A stretch of 36,763 bases of DNA, from NCBI GenBank assembly GCA_902489445.1, contig CABTZX010000018.1, forward strand, positions 1 through 36,763, read 5' to 3'. Shown here one piece after another: positions 25,076-32,578 of the stretch (the stretch's first letter is position 1; every line of letters begins with the position of its first letter). The notes under the pieces are model-generated. The model ran no database searches, was not told the origin of the DNA, and saw only the letters and a program-made list of their open reading frames with translations. The translations under genes and the position numbers were made by a program. This DNA comes from an uncultured Bacteroidales bacterium. GTDB taxonomy: Bacteria; Bacteroidota; Bacteroidia; Bacteroidales; Porphyromonadaceae.

Positions 25076-26257
25076 TTAGCGCCAACTATTACTGTGCATC
25101 ACCAGCAAAGGCATAGTAGTATGGAAAAGCATACGCCGTGCCATTCCCGGATTGAAGAAGCGTGCAAACAGATTGCGCCGATAGGTATTGACCACAATCA
25201 TACCGATCTTTTCTTCTTCAATGAACTTTTGCAGCGCTTCGTTAAAGTCGCCTTCGTCCAATTTAGTAAAGGAAATGTCGCTTTCGGGATAGTGCTGTTT
25301 GTGATATTCCATCATTGCTTTTAGCTCCACTTCACCCCATTCCTCCATTCGTTTGGATATATTGAACAAACGATACTTCGGGCTGATCGGCTTCATGAGC
25401 ATCATCATTCGGTCAAAAAGCACTAAGTCCCTCTGATCAAAGCTGGTTGCCACGCCAACCGTATCCACATCCGACAAATCGGAAATAGCCACCTTTTCCG
25501 GAACAATCAGCACCGGTACTTTGGCACTATCCAACACTTCGGCGGCTACGGAGCCGAGCAAATCCTCACTGCGCTGTGATTTTCCCCGCGTTCCCATAAC
25601 AATGGACACCGGCGGCTGCTCTTTGGCAAGCGAAAGCACCACTTCATCCGGAGCACCGTCCTTTAATACCGTATCAAAGGGTACATCAGGCAAGTCGCCC
25701 TCTTTAATCTGCCGCGTCAATTCATCCTTAAGCGCGCTCATTTTGGCCTTTGCCTTATCGAACTCACGCTTGATATTCAGTTCGCGCGCCGACTGGTAAC
25801 CGGTTACATCGCCTAATAGCATGGGTGCCGCCGTAAAGAACTGCGAAAAGAACGCATTGACAAGTACAACCCGCAAATTCCGACGTTTTGCGAAAAAGAA
25901 GCCTACGCGGCATACCTTCGGGGTATAGTCCGAGAAGTCTACCGGTAACAATACGTAAGGCGATTCAGCCTCCTTTGCGCCCTCCGTCTTACGATCCACC
26001 CAATTGAGTTCCGAATAAAGCTCTTCGCGCTGCCAATTCGTTTCCTCAATAAGACTGAGCGCGCGCGGCAAATCCTTTTCCTTAATGCGCACACGAACTC
26101 CGGCGGAAACTACCGGAAGAAGCTGATTTACATTGTGCAACGATGCTTCTATGCCTGCATCCTCCAACAACGTTTTCAGTATCTGAGCCTTTTCGTAGCT
26201 ATGAATGGCTAATGTTACTAACGTGGTGCCGTCACTCTTTTTATTTTCTTCCTTCAT
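25076..26257 (-). CDS. Universal stress protein with N-terminal DUF2007-like domain and two Usp domains
   Basis: 393 aa from the ATG at 26257, which is preceded by AAGGAGG at a good distance; an upstream in-frame ATG would add 13 residues but lacks this site. Residues 15-75 (VTLAIHSYEKAQILKTLLE, then VRVRIKEKDLPRALSLIEE) resemble the small DUF2007/PII-like signalling domain. Two Usp domains follow: the first (about 95-250) carries the ATP motif G-2x-G-9x-GS in MGTRGKSQRSEDLLGS; the second (about 255-390) has a degenerate version. Likely a cytoplasmic stress or energy-state sensor, exact role unknown. The HTH gene upstream may be co-transcribed. Confidence 0.85.
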   Translation of the reverse strand: MKEENKKSDGTTLVTLAIHSYEKAQILKTLLEDAGIEASLHNVNQLLPVVSAGVRVRIKEKDLPRALSLIEETNWQREELYSELNWVDRKTEGAKEAESPYVLLPVDFSDYTPKVCRVGFFFAKRRNLRVVLVNAFFSQFFTAAPMLLGDVTGYQSARELNIKREFDKAKAKMSALKDELTRQIKEGDLPDVPFDTVLKDGAPDEVVLSLAKEQPPVSIVMGTRGKSQRSEDLLGSVAAEVLDSAKVPVLIVPEKVAISDLSDVDTVGVATSFDQRDLVLFDRMMMLMKPISPKYRLFNISKRMEEWGEVELKAMMEYHKQHYPESDISFTKLDEGDFNEALQKFIEEEKIGMIVVNTYRRNLFARFFNPGMARRMLFHTTMPLLVMHSNSWR

Positions 26258-26371
26258 TTTGTTCCCCTCCTTTCTGATTACTTTGCTACAAACCAATCCT
26301 TCTTCCCCGCGGTTTTACCACCACGAAGAGCCGAATGCCCCTCTGAGCGGGCATGCAACGAACGTAGCGAA

Positions 26372-26668
26372 CTACTCCTTCTTGGCGTCGCTTGCACCTA
26401 AGGATGCCAATATATCCTCAGGCAGATCCGTTGCCAGCTCCAGAGCCTTATCCAGAATAGTAGTATCGCTTATTTCTACAATTCCTCCATCGGGGCCCGG
26501 CTGAATGTGAATACCGGCACTACGCCCATTTGCGTAATGGGTTCCGCCAAAAAAATTACGTACCGTTTCGGCTTCAATGCCGAGTTCTTCCGCTATTCGA
26601 CGGGTAGCTCCGTCAGGCAAGGCATCTTTGATGCGGCGCAATTCGTTAAATGTGATGGTCTTTGTCAT
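26372..26668 (-). CDS. Small helix-turn-helix DNA-binding protein
   Basis: 98 aa. Residues 6-40 (NELRRIKDALPDGATRRIAEEL and the following recognition-like helix ETVRNFFGG) form a plausible helix-turn-helix. A small beta segment follows (GIHIQPGPDGGIVEISDT) and then an acidic helix (ALELATDLPEDILASLG). I recognise it as a short Bacteroidetes-type DNA-binding protein but do not know its regulon. GGGAAG precedes the ATG. It has a near-ideal promoter at 26843-26874 and a leader of about 165 nt. The stress protein gene lies 114 bases downstream on the same strand and may be in one operon. Confidence 0.75.
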   Translation of the reverse strand: MTKTITFNELRRIKDALPDGATRRIAEELGIEAETVRNFFGGTHYANGRSAGIHIQPGPDGGIVEISDTTILDKALELATDLPEDILASLGASDAKKE

Positions 26669-26842
26669 AATATCTTCCCTTTCTACTATTCCTTTTTTGC
26701 TTAGGCTCGCGCCTCTCTGTTTCTTCCTTCTCCCGGTTCTTCCTCAACCTCTGGCTGCTCATTTTGACCGGAAATTAGTACTTTTTCTTTTAGAGATATA
26801 CTGTCTTTTCTTTTCTCTTTATCTATTGTTCTTCTTTCGCTC

Positions 26843-26874
26843 CAAAGATATGCTTTAATTCTCAATCCGACAAA
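26843..26874 (-). promoter_or_regulatory. Near-ideal Bacteroidetes promoter for the HTH gene
   Basis: On the minus strand TTTG (26871-26874), 20 nt, then TATCTTTG (26843-26850), matching TTTG-N19/20-TAnnTTTG. Transcription would start near 26836, leaving a leader of about 165 nt, purine-rich, with no obvious large fold. Confidence 0.75.
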
Positions 26875-26969
26875 TTTTTTCACCCTATTCCTGCATTTCC
26901 GTCACCCTATCTGTTCCAAGAGGGGAAACCCTCACCGCTACCTCTCAAAAGACACGAAGGCTGTGCACA

Positions 26970-27057
26970 ATATATCTATACCTTTCGTACGAAACTTATA
27001 TACCTATGCACCGAAACGTATATACCTTTTAAGCGAGAGGTATATACCTTTAGCGGC
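26970..27057 (+). repeat. 4 x 22-bp element, copy 5
   Basis: Units start at 26970, 26992, 27014 and 27036: ATATATCTATACCT, AAACTTATATACCT, AAACGTATATACCT, AGAGGTATATACCT, with spacers TTCGTACG, ATGCACCG, TTTAAGCG and TTAGCGGC. The right half is invariant (plus orientation). It ends 6 bases before the -33 element of the tRNA promoter. Confidence 0.93.
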
Positions 27058-27063
27058 AGAGAA

Positions 27064-27095
27064 TTTGGTTTAGACGAATTTGTTGCGTACCTTTG
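27064..27095 (+). promoter_or_regulatory. Promoter of the initiator tRNA gene
   Basis: TTTG (27064-27067), 20 nt, TACCTTTG (27088-27095): a full match to the Bacteroidetes consensus. The transcript would start near 27101, 60 nt before the tRNA. Confidence 0.8.
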
Positions 27096-27162
27096 CAGAG
27101 GTTCGGTTGTAAAAGCGCCCTTCCAAGCGAGGAGGAGTGAGGCAAACCGAACATAGAGTGAT

Positions 27163-27234
27163 TGCGAGGTGGAGCAGTGGTAGCTTGCCGGGCTCATAAC
27201 CCGGAGGTCAGGGGTTCGAATCCTCTCCTCGCTA
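27163..27234 (+). tRNA. Initiator tRNA-Met (anticodon CAT)
   Basis: 72 nt cloverleaf. Anticodon CAT is at 27195-27197 in the loop CTCATAA. The anticodon stem CCGGG/CCCGG has the three G-C pairs of initiator tRNAs, the D-stem has A11-U24, and the first position T faces T at position 72, an unpaired 1-72 position that is the formylation mark of initiators (C-A in E. coli). T-arm AGGGG-TTCGAAT-CCTCT is regular. CCA is not encoded; CTA follows the discriminator A. It stands alone between its own promoter and terminator. Confidence 0.93.
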
Positions 27235-27243
27235 CTAAGATAG

Positions 27244-27274
27244 GGTACCCGAACAACGCGAGGGTGCCTTTTTT
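27244..27274 (+). terminator. Terminator of the tRNA gene
   Basis: GGTACCC (27244-27250) pairs with GGGTGCC (27262-27268), one G-U, loop of 11 nt, followed by TTTTTTG. Ten bases after the mature tRNA end. Confidence 0.85.
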
Positions 27275-27693
27275 GTTTTAATAGGTAGCGAAACGAGAGA
27301 AAAGTTGAGCCGGTCGACTCGATACAAAGCTCGTGATGATTTTCCTACTCACAAGCCTCCAAAGCTCCTCTTATATATTTGCATAGATATTTGCTGTTCT
27401 ATGAGACGAAGCGGTACCTCCTATTGCTACAGCTCAATGCTCTTAGGATCCGCGTGCTCCGTATCCTTGGAAATTCATGCGCTATAAGCGTAAGTAGTTC
27501 AATTGGGGTCGTGGCGTAGTGGTGGCTTCTTTCGTTCATGTTCGTACGCTGCTTTGTCAGCTCAGTTTACTCCCCGCCTCTAAGCCTCTTTATTGTATAT
27601 ATGTATAGATGAACCAATAGATTCCAATACTCATAATAACGGCGTTGAAACTGTCGACAGGCGCGCTAAACCGCTTGCAGAGCCGATTGCAGC
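27275..27693. other. Gene-free stretch left of the DnaA boxes
   Basis: About 420 bp with no credible gene. Two short frames (27305-27487 and 27593-27781 on the plus strand) resemble nothing and have no promoter box. Visible structure: two imperfect direct repeats of 43 nt at 27346-27388 and 27568-27610, both ending in an AT-rich part with TAGAT, and a tRNA-5'-end-like string at 27505-27527. It may belong to the origin region. Confidence 0.5.
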
Positions 27694-27870
27694 TGTTGAT
27701 AACGATGTTGATAATTCGTTGAAAAGTTTTGCTTCTTTTTCTTGCATTTGTCGATCATTTATTTGGTATAACTTTTTCTGAAAATAACTAGGAAATTACG
27801 AATGAGTTATCTACACGTTACAAACAGGTTATGGAGGAGTTATTTACAAGTTATGAACATGTAAAAAAGG
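27694..27870. other. Candidate chromosomal replication origin (oriC)
   Basis: Two TGTTGATAA boxes (27694-27702 and 27706-27714; reverse complement TTATCAACA, one change from the DnaA box TTATCCACA) lie left of an AT-rich stretch (27718-27795) with long T-runs. To the right come TTATCTACA (27807), TTACAAACA (27818), TTATGGAGG (27829), TTATTTACA (27840) and TTATGAACA (27851), spaced exactly 11 bp. Boxes on the two sides of the AT-rich part face opposite directions. The nearest genes are the initiator tRNA and yrbG; dnaA is not in the window. Base composition changes here in the sense expected for an origin. Confidence 0.65.
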
Positions 27871-27897
27871 TTGGTACGCTTTCTTTTTGTAGTTTTG
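27871..27897 (+). promoter_or_regulatory. Promoter of yrbG
   Basis: TAGTTTTG (27890-27897) matches TAnnTTTG; TTGG at 27871 is a possible -33 with 16-nt spacing. Predicted start near 27903, about 20 nt before the ATG. Confidence 0.55.
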
Positions 27898-27921
27898 CAC
27901 GGAGATGAACAATACTGCTTT

Positions 27922-28923
27922 ATGATGGAACTGTTACTACCACTTTTTTTACTCATTGTATGCATCGTAGTGATTGCCCTTGGTGCTCGTTTTCTCACGC
28001 ACGGAGCTGCCGATATAGCCGCTAAACTGAAGGTCTCCACTTTAGTGATTGGCCTCACGGTGGTGGCAATGGGAACCTCTATGCCGGAACTGACCGTTAG
28101 TTTGGCTTCAGCGCTGCAAGGAAGTGGCGGTATATCGATGGGGAATATTGTGGGGAGCAATATCATTAATATCGCGGTAATCCTTGGTGTTACGGCACTT
28201 TTACGTCCCATACGGGTGGCGAAGAGCACCGCACTCATTGAAATACCCTTTTTGCTCTTTGTTTCGTTATTGCTTTGGTTGTTCTGCTCGGATAAGCTGT
28301 GGGGCGCCTCTACCGCTGTGCTCGCTCGTTGGGAAGGTTTTCTGTTTCTACTGCTCTTTGTTATTTTCCTTATTTATACCGTTAAGTTGGCAAAACGAGG
28401 CGAAGAAAAAGTGAAAGAGCGCTTAAAAGATGATCTTATTGAGCCTGTGGTCAAACAGTTGCCCTTATGGCAATCGTCGCTACTGGTAGTACTCGGGTTG
28501 GTTTTGCTTATTGTGGGTGGCAAGTACTTTACGCAACAAGCAGTTGAAATTGCCCGTTATTTGCATGTAAGTGAGGCGTTTATTGGATTAACTATAGTAG
28601 CGTTGGGAACCAGTATTCCTGAATTGGCAACATCGGTGGCAGCTGCGCTTCGGGGCGATGCAGATATGGCTGTGGGCAATATTGTGGGCAGCAACATTTT
28701 TAATATTCTGCTCATTTTGGGTGTAGTTTCGTTAGTGAAACCGATTCCGGTACAAGGAATTACTCCATTAGACTTTATAACTATGGTATCCTGCGTGGTG
28801 CTGTTGCTCTTTTGCGTTCTTTTTTACGGAAAACGAACCATTATGCGCTACGAAGGCGCTATTATGTTGCTGTTCTACGTGCTTTATACCTTTTTGCTGC
28901 TCCGTATGTCCGGTGCGGCTTAA
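27922..28923 (+). CDS. yrbG: Calcium/sodium antiporter (CaCA family, YrbG type)
   Basis: 333 aa. About ten membrane helices in two homologous halves, each with the ion-binding alpha repeat: GTSMPELTVSLASAL with GNIVGSNIINIAVILG, and GTSIPELATSVAAAL with GNIVGSNIFNILLILG. It exchanges cytoplasmic Ca2+ for Na+ or H+ across the inner membrane. I chose the ATG at 27922 (MMELLL; the next ATG at 27925 is equivalent), since an upstream TTG frame start lies inside the promoter. A single gene with its own promoter and a strong terminator, on the right flank of the candidate origin. Confidence 0.93.
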   Translation: MMELLLPLFLLIVCIVVIALGARFLTHGAADIAAKLKVSTLVIGLTVVAMGTSMPELTVSLASALQGSGGISMGNIVGSNIINIAVILGVTALLRPIRVAKSTALIEIPFLLFVSLLLWLFCSDKLWGASTAVLARWEGFLFLLLFVIFLIYTVKLAKRGEEKVKERLKDDLIEPVVKQLPLWQSSLLVVLGLVLLIVGGKYFTQQAVEIARYLHVSEAFIGLTIVALGTSIPELATSVAAALRGDADMAVGNIVGSNIFNILLILGVVSLVKPIPVQGITPLDFITMVSCVVLLLFCVLFYGKRTIMRYEGAIMLLFYVLYTFLLLRMSGAA

Positions 28924-28940
28924 GCCTTATCTATATAGAA

Positions 28941-28971
28941 AAAGCGCAATTCGCTAAATGAATTGCGCTTT
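28941..28971. terminator. Bidirectional terminator between yrbG and deoC
   Basis: Perfect 12-bp stem AAAGCGCAATTC (28941-28952) and GAATTGCGCTTT (28960-28971), loop of 7 nt. T-rich tails follow on both strands (CTTTTTG on plus, TTCTATA on minus), so it can serve both converging genes. Confidence 0.9.
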
Positions 28972-29002
28972 CTTTTTGCCGAATGTGAGTAGATTGCGTT
29001 GC

Positions 29003-29908
29003 TTACATTTCGGCTATTTTTTTCCGTAAATTGGCTTCCAAGCTGCTGGCACCTATGCGGAATAATTTATTATTCAGCCAATCCTCGCCCAGAACGCTTT
29101 TAACGATGCAGTAGTACTGTACCGCCTCTTCCGGCGTTCGGATGCCTCCGGATACCTTTAAACCGCATTTGACACCAAATTTATCGGCGTACTCCTTAAT
29201 GACCCGAGCCATAATATACGCTGCTTCCAAGCTGGCTCCGGGACAATCCTTACCTGTGGACGTTTTGATAAAGTCCGCTCCGCTAAAGATTGCCATTATG
29301 GAAGCGCGACGAATTAATTCGGGTTCTTTCAGTAAGCCACTCTCTATGATCACCTTAAGGGTAGCTCCTTTGGCGTGTTCCTTCTGCTCCCTAATCTCCA
29401 AATCTACATTTTGCCAATCCTCATCCAAAAAGCAACCAATATTGAGCACTATGTCTATTTCGTTAGCGCCATCCTGAATTGCAAAGCTGGTTTCCATCAG
29501 TTTTGTGTCTACTATTGTTTGCGACGCCGGGAAGCCACCGCTCACCGAAGCGATACGAACCTCCGGATTGCACAGTTCCTCCTTAACTTGCTTTACGTGA
29601 GACGGATAGACGCAAATGGCGGCCACCGATGGTAAGCCACCCTCTTTGCTGTGGTAGCGATCATTCACGGCACCTACAAATGCCGAAATACTCGTTTTAT
29701 TATCCTTTGGCGATAGGGTTGTCAGATCAATCGTACTATATAAAAGACAAAGTGTTTCCTTTGTGAATGCTTTTTCGTACTCTTTGTCGATTATTTCCGC
29801 TACGTGACTTTTTATGGATGCTTCCGTTCCTGCCGGTAGGAACGAATCGAAAGCCTGACGATATTTGTCGTTCGGCTTATGTTCGTGTTCCGGATGTTTA
29901 TTGCTCAT
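29003..29908 (-). CDS. deoC: Deoxyribose-phosphate aldolase
   Basis: 301 aa. Cleaves 2-deoxyribose 5-phosphate to acetaldehyde and glyceraldehyde 3-phosphate in deoxynucleoside salvage. Class I aldolase TIM barrel: the Schiff-base lysine is in DFIKTSTGKDCPGA (about residues 213-226), the proton-relay lysine in CGLKVSGGIRT, and NEIDIVLNIG is typical. The first 30 residues (HEHKPNDKYRQAF) are a polar extension. The start overlaps the MazG-like gene by 11 bases, so it is coupled to the minus cluster mnmG-uvrC-dtd-MazG-deoC. Confidence 0.94.
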   Translation of the reverse strand: MSNKHPEHEHKPNDKYRQAFDSFLPAGTEASIKSHVAEIIDKEYEKAFTKETLCLLYSTIDLTTLSPKDNKTSISAFVGAVNDRYHSKEGGLPSVAAICVYPSHVKQVKEELCNPEVRIASVSGGFPASQTIVDTKLMETSFAIQDGANEIDIVLNIGCFLDEDWQNVDLEIREQKEHAKGATLKVIIESGLLKEPELIRRASIMAIFSGADFIKTSTGKDCPGASLEAAYIMARVIKEYADKFGVKCGLKVSGGIRTPEEAVQYYCIVKSVLGEDWLNNKLFRIGASSLEANLRKKIAEM

Positions 29909-30278
29909 TTTGCTGTAATTTGATGTTTTCTATATGTCGTTGTTTGTCTCTTTTGGTCTTTTTATCCAGATTAGCATTCAGAGCATCCTGTAAATCAATG
30001 TGATAGTAATTGGCGATGCAGGACACTACCCAAATGACGTCGCTTAGCTCATCGGCAAGAAGTTGCTTTCCTTTTTCGCTTTCGTTTGCTTCATTAATTC
30101 CAAACTTTTCCTTATCCCGTGCGCTCCAACTTTGCTCTCCGGCGAAACGCGCCATAATACGCGCTACTTCGCCCGTTTCCTCCGTTAGAATTGCCATATT
30201 GGTAAGTGGCGAAAAGTAACGGACGCCATACTGTTTAATCCATTGATCTACAGCTTGTTGGTACTCTTTTATAGTCAT
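29898..30278 (-). CDS. MazG-like nucleotide pyrophosphohydrolase
   Basis: 126 aa, short all-helical MazG/dCTPase-type protein. The metal-binding motif appears as LTEETGEVARIMAR (EExxE at about residues 32-37) and ADELSDVIWVVSCIANYY (ExxD at about 76-80). These enzymes hydrolyse (d)NTPs or modified nucleotides to monophosphates and pyrophosphate; the substrate is not readable. Lies 9 bases after dtd, and its stop overlaps the deoC start. Together with deoC it suggests nucleotide clean-up. Confidence 0.88.
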   Translation of the reverse strand: MTIKEYQQAVDQWIKQYGVRYFSPLTNMAILTEETGEVARIMARFAGEQSWSARDKEKFGINEANESEKGKQLLADELSDVIWVVSCIANYYHIDLQDALNANLDKKTKRDKQRHIENIKLQQNEQ

Positions 30279-30287
30279 ATCAATACA

Positions 30288-30737
30288 CTATAAGTTATTG
30301 CTGTCCAGGAGGATGGTGACCGGTCCGTTATTCAATAATTGCACTTTCATATCGGCACCGAATCGCCCCCGCTGAATTTTACCGGGTAGAAGTTGTTCCA
30401 ACCGTTCGCAAAAAGTATCGTATAGCGGTTCGCTTACGGCACCCGGTGCCGCATCTATATAGCTGGGACGATTGCCTTTTTTGCAATTTCCATACAATGT
30501 AAACTGACTTACTGCCAAAATGGATCCCCCTATATCTTGTACGCTTCGGTTCATAACGCCTTTTTCATCGTCAAATATACGAAGAGTTACTATTTTACGC
30601 GTAATTCGATCTATTTCGTTCTCGCTGTCGCTATGCGTGATGCCAATCAGAAGCAGCAATCCCTCGTTTATGGCGGATATTGTTTCCCCATCAATTGTTA
30701 CCGATGCTTCCGTTACTCTTTGAACAACTACCCTCAT
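30288..30737 (-). CDS. dtd: D-aminoacyl-tRNA deacylase
   Basis: 149 aa. Hydrolyses D-amino acids from mischarged tRNA, a proofreading step. The start MRVVVQRVTEASVTIDG, the central SQFTLYGNCKKGNRPSY and the C-terminal GPVTILLDSNN, carrying the Gly-Pro pair, are the family signatures. Length is normal. It lies 8 bases after uvrC in the minus cluster. Confidence 0.96.
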   Translation of the reverse strand: MRVVVQRVTEASVTIDGETISAINEGLLLLIGITHSDSENEIDRITRKIVTLRIFDDEKGVMNRSVQDIGGSILAVSQFTLYGNCKKGNRPSYIDAAPGAVSEPLYDTFCERLEQLLPGKIQRGRFGADMKVQLLNNGPVTILLDSNNL

Positions 30738-30745
30738 CGTTACTA

Positions 30746-32578
30746 TTATTTCTTTTCTTTTTCAAAGTATTCCTTTACGTTTTCTGCGCTCGCTTTGCCG
30801 ATCACGTCCGATAGTTCTTCCAAAGTTGCCTTATGAATGTTAGTAATTGAACCAAACTTCTTTAAGAGCAATTCCTTTCTTTTGCTACCGATTCCCGGTA
30901 TGTTATCCAAAACAGATTTCTGTTGCGCTTTCGCTCGTAGCGAACGGTGAAAAGTGATCCCAAAGCGATGCGCTTCGTCCCTAATATGCTTTAGTACGCG
31001 TAATGTTTCACTGTCGCGCGGTAATATTAATGGTAATGTTTCGTGCGGCTTGTAAACCTCTTCTAAACGTTCCGCCAATCCAATGATATCAATCTTCTCT
31101 GTGTCGATTTCTAAAGCTTCTAAAGCTTCGAGCGCACTCTTTAATTGCCCTTTTCCTCCGTCTATTACGATTAAATCAGGTAAGAGGTTACTCTCAGCTA
31201 TCGTACGTTTGTAGCGCCGTGTGAGCACCTCTTTCATCGTATCATAGTCATTTGCTCCGATTACCTGTTTCACGTGGAACTTACGGTACTCCCTTTTTGA
31301 AGGCTTTCCATCCCTGAATACCGTACAGGCTGATACCGGATTTGTGCCCATTATATTGGAATTATCAAAGCATTCAATATGTTGCGGTGCCCGTTTTAAG
31401 CCTAAATCTTGCTCCATTTGATGTAGCAAGCGACGCACTTTTTGCTGCGGATTTAGCTTATCCTGCTGCTTTTCTTTCTCTTTAATGTAAGCCGTTACAT
31501 TGGATTGCGATAGCTCTAACAGGCGTTTTTTATCTCCTCTTTGCGGAATTGTGATGGATAGTTTGTCATTTTCAAGCCATTCGATGGAAAAAGGCAGGAT
31601 AATTTCGTTCGCTTGTAGCCCGAACCGCTCCATCATATCGGTAATAATCGTAGCAAGAACTTCCTCTTTTTCCTCTTCAATTTGCTTGTGCCACTGCTCG
31701 GTTACTACTAAGCGAATGGCGCCGTTTACTACCGAAAGCAGGTTTACGTATGCTTTTTCGCCCCTTTCCTCGTAACCGAATACTACTAATTCGCCGTAAT
31801 GATTGTGTATTACGGTCTCTTCTGCGTCGTAATGTTGGAGAAATTCCGCTATTCGTTTTGCTTCTTCCGCCTCTTCGTATCGCTCCGCTTCCGCCAGCAG
31901 TTGCATACGTTCGATCTCTTCTTTGTGTACTTTGCCGATTTCTCCCTTGATTAATTCTTTCGCTTTACGGATATCCTCGGCGTAATCCTCTTTGGTTATC
32001 CGTCCAACGCATGGTGCATTGCACCGTTTTATGTGGTATTGTAGGCAAACACTGTACTTACCGGCGGCGATTCGTTCCTCGGTGAGCGGCAGCCGACAGG
32101 TACGTATTTTGTATAAATTGCGTACTAACCATACCATTTTCCGTGCTTTGGGAACATCCGTATAGGGACCAAAGTAGATGCCTTTACTCCGATCGATGTT
32201 TCGAACTACTGCGATTCGTGGAAAATCGCCTTTGGTCAGCATGATAAAAGGGTAACTTTTATCGTCTTTGAGTAAGATATTGTACTTCGGTCGGTAGGTT
32301 TTGATCAGATTGTTTTCTAATAATAGCGCATCGCTCTCGGTCGGAACTACAATAAAACGCAGATCTCGAATGGCTGCCACCAGTCGCCTGGTTTTAAGGT
32401 CGGTATGCTCTTTATTGAAGTAACTGCTAACGCGGCGCTTTAAGTTCTTCGCTTTGCCGATATAGATTATGGTTCCTTCCGCATTCAGGTATTGATATAC
32501 GCCGGGGCTATCCGGCAGTAAGGATACCTTTAGCAGTAACTCTTTTCGATTGGAATCGATACTTTCCACGTGAAACAA
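30746..32578 (-). CDS. uvrC: Excinuclease ABC subunit C
   Basis: 610 aa. Makes both incisions in nucleotide excision repair with UvrAB. Order: GIY-YIG nuclease domain (about 15-95; SPGVYQYLNAEGTIIYIGKA), UVR motif near residues 200-235, RNase-H-like 5' nuclease domain (ECFDNSNIMGTNPVSACTVF, with DLIVIDGGKGQL) and C-terminal HhH pair (DNIPGIGSKRKELLLKKFG). No ATG exists near the family start; TTG at 32578 directly abuts the mnmG stop, and a GTG at 32569 is the alternative. A parS-like sequence covers exactly this start, and a second lies inside the gene. Confidence 0.95.
   Translation of the reverse strand: MFHVESIDSNRKELLLKVSLLPDSPGVYQYLNAEGTIIYIGKAKNLKRRVSSYFNKEHTDLKTRRLVAAIRDLRFIVVPTESDALLLENNLIKTYRPKYNILLKDDKSYPFIMLTKGDFPRIAVVRNIDRSKGIYFGPYTDVPKARKMVWLVRNLYKIRTCRLPLTEERIAAGKYSVCLQYHIKRCNAPCVGRITKEDYAEDIRKAKELIKGEIGKVHKEEIERMQLLAEAERYEEAEEAKRIAEFLQHYDAEETVIHNHYGELVVFGYEERGEKAYVNLLSVVNGAIRLVVTEQWHKQIEEEKEEVLATIITDMMERFGLQANEIILPFSIEWLENDKLSITIPQRGDKKRLLELSQSNVTAYIKEKEKQQDKLNPQQKVRRLLHQMEQDLGLKRAPQHIECFDNSNIMGTNPVSACTVFRDGKPSKREYRKFHVKQVIGANDYDTMKEVLTRRYKRTIAESNLLPDLIVIDGGKGQLKSALEALEALEIDTEKIDIIGLAERLEEVYKPHETLPLILPRDSETLRVLKHIRDEAHRFGITFHRSLRAKAQQKSVLDNIPGIGSKRKELLLKKFGSITNIHKATLEELSDVIGKASAENVKEYFEKEKK
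31266..31281 (+). promoter_or_regulatory. parS-like ParB binding site, inside uvrC
   Basis: TGTTTCACGTGGAACT matches 14 of 16 positions of the parS consensus TGTTTCACGTGAAACA. It is 3.4 kb right of the candidate origin. Shares TGTTTCACGTGGAA with the site at 32562. Confidence 0.6.
32562..32577 (-). promoter_or_regulatory. parS-like ParB binding site at the uvrC start
   Basis: Minus strand TGTTTCACGTGGAAAG, 13 of 16 parS positions, identical over 14 bases to the site at 31266 but in opposite orientation. It covers the first codons of uvrC. Confidence 0.5.

Noticed and set aside
26335..26354. Hairpin ATGCCC/GGGCAT between the HTH and stress genes as a terminator
   Set aside because: Only 6 bp and no T-run on the minus strand.
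26701..26883. 60-codon minus frame upstream of the HTH gene
   Set aside because: Its start lies upstream of the promoter at 26843-26874, so the transcript would not contain it.
27505..27527. tRNA 5' half-like string (GGGGTCGTGGCGTAGTGGTG)
   Set aside because: No anticodon arm or T-arm follows, so it is at most a remnant and probably chance.
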